From the NCBI GenBank assembly GCA_023662875.1, contig JAMPIG010000026.1, forward strand, positions 1 to 40,031: a stretch of 40,031 nt of DNA, given 5' to 3'. Origin of the DNA: Roseburia sp. (GTDB lineage Bacteria; Bacillota; Clostridia; Lachnospirales; Lachnospiraceae). Below are positions 24,373-33,189 of this stretch, piece after piece (the first letter of the stretch is position 1; each line of letters begins with the position of its first letter). The position numbers were made by a program, and so were the translations under genes. The notes below the pieces were generated by a model. The model worked only from the letters and a program-made list of their open reading frames with translations, was not told the origin of the DNA and did no database searches.

Positions 24373-24401
24373 TTGCAAGTTGGGACAAGATGAGATATCA
24401 T
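24373..24401 (+). promoter_or_regulatory. Possible promoter of the DUF6106-like gene
   Basis: TTGCAA at 24373-24378 and TATCAT at 24396-24401, 17-base spacer, about 100 bases before the start at 24504. Divergent from the minus-strand promoter at 24282-24310. Confidence 0.5.
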
Positions 24402-24503
24402 AAAGAGCAGATGAAATAAAATTATCAAACGCGAGATTTGTGCCTGCGCGCTGCCTGCCACAAACTCGTTATACGAAGGAAGCAGCGCGGAAATGGGGAA
24501 AAA

Positions 24504-25004
24504 ATGAGCGACGCATATGTGGAATGCCTGGTAAAGGCCAAAACCTCCCTTATGGGAAAATTTTTCAAATATCTTCTGATCGTCCTGACTGTGATTTTTG
24601 GGCTTCTGATGTTTCTGACGATGAATATTATCCTGTTCCTGCTGGCCATAGCGGCGGGAATAGGCGCTTACTTTGTCAACATGTATACGGATCTGGAGTA
24701 TGAGTACCTGTATCTCGACAAGGAGTTGACCATCGATAAGGTGATGGCGAAGACGAAGAGAAAGAGAGTGGCCGTTTACCAGCTGGATCGGGTGGAGATC
24801 CTCGCGCCGTTCAAGAGCTATCATCTCGACAATTACAGGAACCGTACCGCGAAGGAAAAGGACTATAGCATCGGGTATGAGGAGCAGCCCGACCGTCGTT
24901 ATATCATGTTTTACGAGGGCGGCGAGAAGCTGATCCTAAGCCCGTCTCCCGAAATGGTTAAGGTTATGAAAAACGTTGCTCCCAGAAAAATATTCAGCGA
25001 TTAA
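24504..25004 (+). CDS. Small two-segment membrane protein, DUF6106-like
   Basis: 166 residues. Starts MSDAYVECLVKAKTS, then two adjacent membrane segments (about 23-60), followed by a PH-like cytoplasmic domain (YEYLYLDKELTIDKVM, later RYIMFYEGGEKLIL). The N-terminus and layout recall DUF6106 proteins of Clostridia; I cannot confirm this without a search. Function unknown. ATG 24504 follows GGGGAA with a short spacer. Located just upstream of the guaB promoter, so it probably ends its own transcript. Confidence 0.7.
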   Translation: MSDAYVECLVKAKTSLMGKFFKYLLIVLTVIFGLLMFLTMNIILFLLAIAAGIGAYFVNMYTDLEYEYLYLDKELTIDKVMAKTKRKRVAVYQLDRVEILAPFKSYHLDNYRNRTAKEKDYSIGYEEQPDRRYIMFYEGGEKLILSPSPEMVKVMKNVAPRKIFSD

Positions 25005-25011
25005 ATTTTGG

Positions 25012-25040
25012 TTGACTTTCCGTCTTTTCTCTGATAAACT
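25012..25040 (+). promoter_or_regulatory. Promoter of guaB
   Basis: TTGACT at 25012-25017 and TAAACT at 25035-25040 with a 17-base spacer. It begins directly after the stop of the preceding gene and gives a 5' leader of about 130 bases. Confidence 0.75.
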
Positions 25041-25056
25041 CATATGAAATTCCTAT

Positions 25057-26634
<1,578 letters not shown>

Positions 26635-26660
26635 GATGTAAAATAAAGGACGAAAAAAGA

Positions 26661-26698
26661 GAGGTTCCTCTGTGAAAAACGGAGGGGCTTCTTTTTTT
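26661..26698 (+). terminator. Intrinsic terminator of guaB
   Basis: Arms at 26661-26672 and 26680-26691 form a 12-bp stem with four G-U pairs, followed by seven T. It ends the guaB unit 26 bases after the stop. Confidence 0.85.
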
Positions 26699-26724
26699 GC
26701 GGGAATTTTCTGCCGGGGTCTTTA

Positions 26725-26749
26725 GAAGTGGAAGTTAACTCTTCACTTC
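26725..26749. promoter_or_regulatory. Imperfect palindrome upstream of the Rpn gene
   Basis: GAAGTG (26725-26730) and CACTTC (26744-26749) flank AAGTTAACT. It lies about 27 bases before the -35 of the next promoter and might be an operator; only symmetry supports this. Confidence 0.3.
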
Positions 26750-26775
26750 ACATTGGGAAATTACTGAAAAATGTA

Positions 26776-26804
26776 TTGTCAGTTTTGGAATGATCTGATA
26801 CAAT
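26776..26804 (+). promoter_or_regulatory. Promoter of the Rpn-family gene
   Basis: TTGTCA (26776-26781) and TACAAT (26799-26804), 17-base spacer. The AT-rich leader of about 170 bases contrasts with the surrounding GC-rich sequence and holds no recognised element. Confidence 0.65.
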
Positions 26805-26981
26805 CTATGTAAAGCATATATTCTTTGAAAAACGTCTGTTATTCTATCGGAATCGATCTATCTGATCTCAACGAATTCTATGCTTTCCAATTAAATTATT
26901 CGAAACAGGCATAGGGTCGCGGAGAGAGGGGAAACGGTTCATAAGCTTCTTCTTTTGCGTACCCTGTGGAAGAGGAGGTAC

Positions 26982-27980
26982 ATGAAAGAGGACGAAAAGG
27001 TTGTCGGCAAGCGAAGTACGAAGGATACGGTGTTTTGTATGCTGTTCCGGGACAGGGGAAATCTGTTGAGCCTGTACAACGCCATGAACGGTACGCATTA
27101 TACGAATCCGGATTTTCTGGAGATTGTAACGCTGGAAAATGCGGTCTATATGAGTATGAAAAATGATCTGGCGTTTCTGGCGGATTTCAGTTTGTATCTA
27201 TATGAGCATCAGTCTACGGTGAACCCGAATATGCCCCTGCGGTTCCTGCTGTATGTGGCGAAGGAGTACGAGAAGCTGATCGACGAGGGGAACATATACG
27301 GACGGAAAAGGCTTTTGCTGCCAGAGGCACAGTTTGCGGTGTTCTACAACGGTGTGGAAGATCTGCCGGAGCGGATGGAATTGCGGCTGTCGGAGTCTTT
27401 TCCGGGACGGAAGGAAGAAGTGCGGGAGAAATTTTTGTGGCGGAAGTCGTCGGCTCCTCAGTTGGAGCTGTGCGTACAGGTCTGGAATATCAACGCCGGG
27501 AGCAATGAGGAGCTGAAAGAGCAGTGCCGGATGTTGAAGGAATATATGCAGTATGTGGAGTGTGTGCGGGAAAAGGTGAGGACGATGCCGGTGAAGGAGG
27601 CCGTCCCGCTGGCGGTAGATCAGTGTATCCGGGAGGGAATTCTGTCTGAATTCCTGCGGAAGAACAAGGCGGAGGTAGTACCTATGAGCATTTACGAGTA
27701 TAATGAAGAGGCCGTCATGAAGGTGATCCGGGAGCAGGAGAGAGAATACGGCTGGGAAAAGGGCAGGGAAGAAGGAATGAAAGTGGGAATGGAGGAAGGT
27801 AGAGAGGAAGGTAGAGAGGAAGGTAGAGAGGAAGGTAGAGAGGAAGGTAGAGAGGAAGGCATTGCCCTGATGTGGTATCTGATGAAGCGTTTGTTGGAGA
27901 ATGGTGGTCAGGAAAAACTTATGAGAGCGGTGAATGATGAAGCATATGCAAAGCAACTGTTAGCGGAGTATGGCGTGTGA
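26982..27980 (+). CDS. Rpn-family PD-(D/E)XK nuclease / transposase_31-like protein
   Basis: 332 residues. Resembles the Rpn (recombination-promoting nuclease, formerly putative transposase) proteins: start KRSTKDTVFCMLFRDRGNLL, core DFSLYLYEHQSTVNPNMPLR containing the Asp and Glu-His-Gln of the PD-(D/E)XK fold, and a helical tail. The C-terminus carries five tandem EEGR units plus a partial one, a common trait of this family. Rpn proteins can cut DNA and promote RecA-independent recombination; the family is typically present in many copies in Clostridia. ATG 26982 follows AGAGGAGG. Own promoter upstream; no inverted repeats of an insertion sequence are seen. Confidence 0.8.
   Translation: MKEDEKVVGKRSTKDTVFCMLFRDRGNLLSLYNAMNGTHYTNPDFLEIVTLENAVYMSMKNDLAFLADFSLYLYEHQSTVNPNMPLRFLLYVAKEYEKLIDEGNIYGRKRLLLPEAQFAVFYNGVEDLPERMELRLSESFPGRKEEVREKFLWRKSSAPQLELCVQVWNINAGSNEELKEQCRMLKEYMQYVECVREKVRTMPVKEAVPLAVDQCIREGILSEFLRKNKAEVVPMSIYEYNEEAVMKVIREQEREYGWEKGREEGMKVGMEEGREEGREEGREEGREEGREEGIALMWYLMKRLLENGGQEKLMRAVNDEAYAKQLLAEYGV
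27792..27860 (+). repeat. 12-bp in-frame microsatellite in the Rpn gene
   Basis: Five exact copies of GAGGAAGGTAGA (27792-27851) and a nine-base partial copy ending GGC. It encodes the EEGR repeats. Because the unit is four codons, copy-number change by slippage keeps the frame. Confidence 0.95.
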
Positions 27981-28062
27981 TTTCTGTTGCGCTAAAGGAG
28001 TATGGAGTGGAGAAGGGCTGCTGCAGCTCAGGAGTTGAATTGATTTGGGAGGAGCGTGCCCG

Positions 28063-28824
28063 ATGGAAAAGAAGATTGTCTGTGAATCCTGCGGCGGGCG
28101 TTTTGACAGAGATTTGGCGAAGTGTCCCTATTGCGGCTCTATTAATATCGAGGGTGCCGAAAAGGAGTATATGAAAAAGCTGGAGGATGTCCGGGGAGAG
28201 CTGGAGGATCTGGACGAGCTGCCGAAGGAGAAGCTTCGGGAAGCGGCGAAAAAGCAGGGACGGCGGCTCCGGATAATTCTGGCGGCAGCGGCAGTGATTT
28301 TTGCGGCGGCAACAGCGGTTCTCTGTTATATAAACCGCCCGGGCGACAGGGATTATAAGGCGGAATACCTTTGGCAGCAGGAGCACTACCCGCAGCTTGA
28401 CGCCCTTTACGAAAGCGGAGAGTATGATAGGATGCTGGAGCTGACAGCGGAGCTGCTTGAAGAGGAAAACGCGATTCTGTTTGAGTGGAAGCATTATGAA
28501 TTTCTGAGGGATTATGAGATAGCGAAGTCGACGGCGGAATATTTCGAGGCGGAGGAGCTGAGTGATTACTCGCTGCAGATTCTTTTTGGCTGTGAGTGGA
28601 GGCTGCTGGGGATCGCTTTGCGAAGGGAATCTTATACGGAGCGGGAGTACAGCGCGCTTTCGCCGTATGTCGAGCTGGCGACAGCCGATCTTGGAACCAG
28701 ATGGAAGCTGACGGAGGAGGAGTACGCCGACTTTTACAGTGAACTGGCGGCCAGCGGCAACCAATATGTTCCTTTTGAAAAAATAGAAGCCTTTATCAGA
28801 AAATGGCGCAGGGAGGGACGCTGA
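28063..28824 (+). CDS. Zinc-ribbon one-pass membrane protein A (unknown)
   Basis: 253 residues. N-terminal zinc ribbon with Cys7, Cys10, Cys21 and Cys24 (CESC...CPYC), a charged linker, one membrane segment at about 69-90, and an outer helical domain. The outer part contains YESGEYDRMLELTAELLEE and later AKSTAEYFEAEEL, a motif pair that reappears in the third gene of this cluster. ATG 28063 follows GGGAGGAG with 8 bases spacing. The stop overlaps the start of the next gene by one base. I do not recognise a named family; the zinc ribbon plus membrane layout is common in Clostridia but undefined. Confidence 0.75.
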   Translation: MEKKIVCESCGGRFDRDLAKCPYCGSINIEGAEKEYMKKLEDVRGELEDLDELPKEKLREAAKKQGRRLRIILAAAAVIFAAATAVLCYINRPGDRDYKAEYLWQQEHYPQLDALYESGEYDRMLELTAELLEEENAILFEWKHYEFLRDYEIAKSTAEYFEAEELSDYSLQILFGCEWRLLGIALRRESYTEREYSALSPYVELATADLGTRWKLTEEEYADFYSELAASGNQYVPFEKIEAFIRKWRREGR

Positions 28825-29585
28825 TGAAATGCGAATATTGTAACGGAACGCTTTCGCTGGAGGACGCGGTCTGCCCCCATTGCGGCCGTCCGAACCGGCA
28901 CGCTGAAAAACATATTGAGGAGATGCAGCGATACGCGGGGGAATTTGAAAATACCAAAAGGTATGTGCAGGACAAAACCTCCGGCTATGCAGAGATTGTA
29001 GTTCGGGTTGTCATTCTGTCTGTATTGGCGGTCTTAAGCCTTGTATTTTTTATCATAGGCCGAAATGCTGGGGACATTATGTGGAATGCGGAGAAAATCC
29101 GCGCGGAGATGCGCTTTGAAGAGTATTCCCGTATCCTGGATGAATATCTTGAGGACGAAGATTACCTGATGTTTAACGCGTTCTGTCTGGAACGTGGAAT
29201 TCGGACTTATGACAGTGCCTACGGGGAGAAGTACGGGGAGATTATTTATGCCTGCTTCAGTTACGGGAACGCCTACAGCTATTTGTATGAATATGTTCTT
29301 CTCAGGGATGGGTATCAGGAGCATGCGGCGGAGTTTGCCGGGGATATGCTGGAATATTTTTATGAACGTTATCGGAATGAGGACTTTTTTTATACAGGCG
29401 GAAGAGAAGAGCCGGAGGAATACCGGAGAACGCTGGAGCGTATGGAGAGGAATCTGGAACGTATTTTAACGGCTTATTGCGGCGTTACGGAGGAGGAAGC
29501 GGCGATGTTTTCGGAGATGAGTAAAGCGAAAAGAACTATGATTTTAGAGGAGAGACTGGAGGAGAGGCTGCAGGATGGGAAATAG
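28824..29585 (+). CDS. Zinc-ribbon one-pass membrane protein B (unknown)
   Basis: 253 residues, the same length as its neighbour. N-terminal zinc ribbon Cys3, Cys6, Cys17, Cys20 (CEYC...CPHC), a membrane segment at about 58-79, and an outer helical region with many Tyr and Glu. ATG 28824 shares a base with the preceding TGA (TGATG), with GGGAGGG upstream. It overlaps the third gene by 11 bases. Function unknown; layout and coupling suggest it works with the two flanking proteins. Confidence 0.75.
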   Translation: MKCEYCNGTLSLEDAVCPHCGRPNRHAEKHIEEMQRYAGEFENTKRYVQDKTSGYAEIVVRVVILSVLAVLSLVFFIIGRNAGDIMWNAEKIRAEMRFEEYSRILDEYLEDEDYLMFNAFCLERGIRTYDSAYGEKYGEIIYACFSYGNAYSYLYEYVLLRDGYQEHAAEFAGDMLEYFYERYRNEDFFYTGGREEPEEYRRTLERMERNLERILTAYCGVTEEEAAMFSEMSKAKRTMILEERLEERLQDGK

Positions 29586-30057
29586 GGGAGGGCTGATCGA
29601 AAGAATCAGACGACGCATCGAAAAAGACAGAAGACAAACCGGCCTCTGGATTATGGATCTTGCGATCGGGGTACTGTGTCTGGTCATGGCGGGTTCGCTG
29701 TGGTATATGATCGCCGGCTTCCTTGAGGAGAGGGATCCGGGTTACGGCATTTCCACCCTGCAGTCCGCTTTAACAGTAGGAGATTATCCTGGTCTGTTGG
29801 AACTGAGCAATGCAAACCGGGTTCGGGGGATCGGAGTCGGGGACGCGGATTTTGAAGAGTACTACGCTGTGGCGGATTATTTTGAAGCGGCGACAAATCT
29901 CGATCTTTGTGGGCGGGCGGGAGATGCCGCGGGAGCGGAGAAGTGGCTGGGGAGGCTGCGGGAGGCAGAGGCCGCAATGGGGGTTTTGAGCGGAGAGAGA
30001 TTTAGAATCTGTGAGCAGTTGGGCATTTCGGAAGAAGCGCTCGGCGCTCCTGAATGA
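29575..30057 (+). CDS. One-pass membrane protein C of the zinc-ribbon cluster
   Basis: 160 residues. Basic N-terminus, membrane segment at about 25-49, outer helical domain. It lacks a zinc ribbon but shares with protein A the pattern G(E/D)YxxxLEL followed by an A-x-YFEA segment, so its outer domain is probably a shortened paralogue. ATG 29575 lies inside the previous gene with GGAGAGG upstream. The cluster seems to end here; a 124-base gap without a clear terminator follows. Confidence 0.7.
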   Translation: MGNRGGLIERIRRRIEKDRRQTGLWIMDLAIGVLCLVMAGSLWYMIAGFLEERDPGYGISTLQSALTVGDYPGLLELSNANRVRGIGVGDADFEEYYAVADYFEAATNLDLCGRAGDAAGAEKWLGRLREAEAAMGVLSGERFRICEQLGISEEALGAPE

Positions 30058-30181
30058 GGCTTCTGTATCTTGGGAAAAGAGCATGCCAAGAAGACGAAAA
30101 ACCCGTAGAGGCGATAAGGTTCATGAGTTTTTACGGTTATTGATGTAGGAAAGAGAATTTGTAGAAGAAAGGGAGGTCAAT

Positions 30182-30553
30182 ATGACAGATAGCAATAAGT
30201 TGGATCGAATTTTGGATGAGATAAAGGTAATTGACGAAAAGGTCAGTGCTCTTGACGGAAAGTTCAGCGTGCTTGACGAAAAGGTCAGTGCTCTTGACGG
30301 GAAGTTCAACGCTCTTGACGAAAAGGTAACTACTCTTGATACGGACTTGAAAGATGTCAGGCAGAGAGTAATCAAAATGGAATTGACGGTTGAGAACGAG
30401 ATTCGTGTGAATATTCAGCGTGTGGCGGAAGGGCATCTTGATTTGTCGAGGAAGTTAAGCGATTATATTAAGTTGTCTGAAAAGATTAAAGCCAAGCAGG
30501 AAATCCAGGATATCTACATAAATATGCATGAAAACCGGTTGAAGGCTTTGTGA
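30182..30553 (+). CDS. Coiled-coil repeat protein of unknown function
   Basis: 123 residues, no membrane segment. Residues about 15-55 are heptad-type repeats (DEKVSAL / DGKFNAL) encoded by 42-bp DNA repeats at 30236-30277 and 30278-30319 plus a partial third. A second helical region follows. Such short coiled-coil proteins, similar in form to t-SNARE-like helices, occur near mobile or accessory genes in Clostridia; function is not predictable. ATG 30182 follows AAAGGGAGG. Codon use is more AT-rich than the neighbours. Confidence 0.65.
   Translation: MTDSNKLDRILDEIKVIDEKVSALDGKFSVLDEKVSALDGKFNALDEKVTTLDTDLKDVRQRVIKMELTVENEIRVNIQRVAEGHLDLSRKLSDYIKLSEKIKAKQEIQDIYINMHENRLKAL
30236..30334 (+). 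repeat. 42-bp intragenic tandem repeat
   Basis: Units 30236-30277 and 30278-30319 differ at only a few positions; each is itself two diverged 21-bp halves beginning GAAAAGGT or GGAAAGTT-like. A partial unit continues to about 30334. Confidence 0.85.
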
Positions 30554-30669
30554 TATGTCCGCGAACCCCTTGCATTTTCCGCAAAAAGAGTGTAAGATGC
30601 TGTTAATGGCTGCATGACTGGCGGAAGTGGGAGCACCCACAGGGAGTGTGGCATAAGAAGAGAAGCCGA

Positions 30670-30713
30670 CCGCCTGGGCACCACCCGGATTTGTGATGCC
30701 CAGGCGGATTTTG
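30670..30713 (+). terminator. Strong hairpin before the 120-bp array, possible terminator
   Basis: CCGCCTGGGCA (30670-30680) and TGCCCAGGCGG (30697-30707) form a perfect 11-bp stem with a 16-base loop, followed by ATTTTG. The short T run makes termination plausible but weak. It sits between the coiled-coil gene and the repeat array. Confidence 0.5.
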
Positions 30714-30720
30714 CGCGCAT

Positions 30721-31094
30721 AAGCAGAGTCCGGATCTCAGCGCGGCGGAAACCGTGCTTGCACGAGTTTCTGCCGTGATGAGATTCGGACGAGCAACGCG
30801 AACGAGGGAAGCGGAGCTTCCCGAGTCTGCTTATGCAAAAGAGCAGAGTCTGGATCTCATCACGGCGGAAACCGTGCTTGCACGAGTTTCTGCCGTGATG
30901 AGATTCAGACGAGCAACGCGAACGAGGGAAGCGGAGCTTCTCGAGTCTGCTTATGCAAAAGAGCAGAGTCCGGATCTCAGCGCGGCGGAAACCGTGCTTG
31001 CACGAGTTTCTGCCGTGATGAGATTCAGACGAGCAACGCGAACGAGGGAAGCGGAGCTTCCCGAGTCTGCTTATGCAAGGGAGCAGAGTCCGGA
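30721..31094 (+). repeat. Tandem array of three 120-bp repeats with long hairpins
   Basis: Units 30721-30840, 30841-30960 and 30961-31080, nearly identical, plus a 14-base partial unit. Each contains a hairpin region; in unit 2 it is almost perfect (30856-30872 with 30886-30902, one G-U, inner CGTGC-TT-GCACG), and a second small hairpin GGAAGC-GGA-GCTTCC. Because 120 is a multiple of three, long frames run through the array by chance. It ends 24 bases before the PurO gene. Spacing and size do not fit CRISPR. Confidence 0.9.
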
Positions 31095-31118
31095 ACGAAC
31101 GAGAGAGGAGAAAGTAGA

Positions 31119-31826
31119 ATGTTACAACTGGATCAGGAACTGAAAAACAACGAGTACCCCGGGCGTGGGATCGTCATCGGTCGTTCAGAAGACGGCAGAT
31201 ATGCGGTGACTGCGTATTTTATCATGGGAAGGAGCTCCAACAGCAGAAACCGTGTCTTTGTGACGGAAGGAGAGGGAATCCGTACTCAGGCGTTCGATCC
31301 CTCAAAGCTGGAGGATCCCAGTCTGATTATTTATGCGCCGGTGCGGGTATTAGGGAGTCGGACGATCGTGACGAACGGCGACCAGACGGATACGGTATAC
31401 GAGGGGCTGCAAAGCGGACTGACCTTTGAACAGGCGCTCAGAAGCAGAGAGTTTGAGCCGGACGGGCCTAATTATACGCCCAGGATTTCGGGACTGCTGC
31501 ATGTGGAAAAGGGTGATTATGATTTTGCTATGTCAATCTTAAAGAGCAACGGAGGGGATCCCTCCTGCTGTAACCGATATACCTTTACCTATGATTATCC
31601 GGCGGCGGGGGAAGGGCGCTTCCTGCACACATACATGCATGACGGAAGTCCGCTGCCAAGCTTCGCGGGAGAGCCGAAGCGGGTGAAACTGGAGGGGGAT
31701 ATCGACAGCTTTACGCAGATGCTCTGGGAGAGCTTAAATCCGGACAACAAGGTATCGCTTTTTGTGCGGTATATTGATATTGGGACAGGGGAGTACGAGA
31801 CGCGGATTTGCAATAAGAATCGGTAA
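31119..31826 (+). CDS. purO: IMP cyclohydrolase (PurO-like)
   Basis: 235 residues, IMP_cyclohyd family (PF07826), which closes FAICAR to IMP in the last step of purine synthesis. Recognised by YPGRGIVIGRSEDGRYAV near the N-terminus, MGRSSNSRNRVF, and the SFAGEPKRVKL segment. In most bacteria this activity is the N-terminal half of PurH; here it is a stand-alone protein, with the formyltransferase encoded 90 bases downstream. ATG 31119 follows GAGAGGAG. It directly follows the 120-bp array, so its promoter must lie in or before the repeats. Confidence 0.85.
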   Translation: MLQLDQELKNNEYPGRGIVIGRSEDGRYAVTAYFIMGRSSNSRNRVFVTEGEGIRTQAFDPSKLEDPSLIIYAPVRVLGSRTIVTNGDQTDTVYEGLQSGLTFEQALRSREFEPDGPNYTPRISGLLHVEKGDYDFAMSILKSNGGDPSCCNRYTFTYDYPAAGEGRFLHTYMHDGSPLPSFAGEPKRVKLEGDIDSFTQMLWESLNPDNKVSLFVRYIDIGTGEYETRICNKNR

Positions 31827-31916
31827 GATAAGGCCCTGGGTGCGGATGTAACCCGTGAAGCTCAAAAATAGATAGTAGTTGAACCTCGCTGAAAGAAATG
31901 AAAGGAACAGAAAATC

Positions 31917-33095
31917 ATGAAAGAGATCGAATTGAAATACGGATGCAACCCGAACCAGAAGCCTTCCCGGATTTTTATGGAGGACGGCGGTGAGCTGCCG
32001 GTGACCGTGCTGAACGGCAGGCCCGGCTATATTAACTTTCTGGACGCCTTCAACGGCTGGCAGCTGGTGAAAGAGCTGAAGGAGGCTACGGGACTTCCCG
32101 CGGCGGCCTCCTTTAAGCATGTGTCTCCCGCCGGGGCTGCGGTAGGGCTTCCTCTGGACGAAACGCTGGCGAAGATTTACTGGGTGGACGACCTGGGAGA
32201 GCTTTCCCCGCTGGCCTGCGCCTACGCCAGGGCGAGGGGGGCGGACAGGATGTCCTCCTTCGGAGATTTTATCGCTCTGTCCGACACCTGCGACGGGGAT
32301 ACCGCACGGCTGATCAAGAGGGAGGTTTCCGACGGCGTTATCGCGCCGGACTTTACCGAGGAGGCTTTGGCAATTTTAAAAACGAAAAAGAACGGAAATT
32401 ACAATGTGATCCGGATGGACGCTTCCTATGCGCCTGCCTCCGTGGAGAGGAAGCAGGTTTACGGGATTACCTTTGAGCAGGGAAGGAACGAGCTGGATAT
32501 CGACGGCGGTCTGCTTTCCAATATCGTCACCGTAAACAAAGAGATTCCGGAGGAGGCGCTGATCGATCTAAAGATTGCGCTGATCACCCTGAAGTATACG
32601 CAGTCGAATTCGGTGTGCTATGTAAAGGACGGTCAGGCCATCGGAATCGGTGCCGGTCAGCAGTCCCGCATTCACTGTACCAGGCTGGCGGGGCAGAAGG
32701 CGGATAATTGGTTCCTTCGTCAGTCTCCTCAGGTGATGAGTCTGGAATTCCGGGAAGGGCTGGGAAGGGCCGACCGCGACAACGCCATCGACGTCTACAT
32801 GGGCGATGAGTGCATGGATATCCTGGCGGACGGCGCATGGGAGAAAATCTTTCGGACGAAGCCGCCCGTTTTTACCGGGGAGGAGAAGCGGGCCTGGCTG
32901 GATCGCATGGAGAACGTTACGCTTGGCTCCGACGCTTTCTTCCCGTTTTCCGACAATATTGAGCGGGCGCATAAGAGCGGCGTGCGGTACATCGCCCAGC
33001 CCGGCGGTTCGGTTCGGGACGACGTGGTGATTCAGTGCTGCGACAAGTATAATATGGTGATGGCGTTTACCGGAATCCGGCTGTTTCATCATTAA
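31917..33095 (+). CDS. AICAR formyltransferase, stand-alone (PurH C-terminal type)
   Basis: 392 residues, transferring a formyl group from 10-formyl-THF to AICAR. The catalytic Lys67-His68 pair lies in SFKHVSPAGAA; SDGVIAPDFTEEAL and YVKDGQAIGIGAGQQSRIH are typical of the PurH transformylase domain. It lacks the cyclohydrolase domain, which is supplied by the PurO-like protein just upstream. ATG 31917 follows AAAGGAACAG. A promoter for glnS follows its stop. The name purH is used for such proteins but is not fully apt. Confidence 0.9.
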   Translation: MKEIELKYGCNPNQKPSRIFMEDGGELPVTVLNGRPGYINFLDAFNGWQLVKELKEATGLPAAASFKHVSPAGAAVGLPLDETLAKIYWVDDLGELSPLACAYARARGADRMSSFGDFIALSDTCDGDTARLIKREVSDGVIAPDFTEEALAILKTKKNGNYNVIRMDASYAPASVERKQVYGITFEQGRNELDIDGGLLSNIVTVNKEIPEEALIDLKIALITLKYTQSNSVCYVKDGQAIGIGAGQQSRIHCTRLAGQKADNWFLRQSPQVMSLEFREGLGRADRDNAIDVYMGDECMDILADGAWEKIFRTKPPVFTGEEKRAWLDRMENVTLGSDAFFPFSDNIERAHKSGVRYIAQPGGSVRDDVVIQCCDKYNMVMAFTGIRLFHH

Positions 33096-33099
33096 CCCC

Positions 33100-33129
33100 T
33101 TGATAATCCGGCCCGATATGTGATATGAT
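33100..33129 (+). promoter_or_regulatory. Promoter of glnS
   Basis: TTGATA (33100-33105) and TATGAT (33124-33129), 18-base spacer, 60 bases before the start. No T-box-like leader is present. Confidence 0.6.
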
Positions 33130-33189
33130 AATAAGAGCAGGCCGGTCGTAAGTAAGGCGGGCCAATGTCTGAAAGGCAAGGGAAGACGG

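Noticed and set aside
26982-27980. A complete insertion sequence around the Rpn gene
   Set aside because: No terminal inverted repeats or target duplications were found, and Rpn proteins are not classical transposases.
30721-31094. CRISPR array
   Set aside because: Repeats are adjacent 120-bp units without unique spacers, and no cas genes are present.
30754-31143. An open forward frame of 129 codons through the 120-bp array
   Set aside because: It stays open only because the repeat is a multiple of three; start is a TTG inside a hairpin without a ribosome site, and it overlaps the purO start.
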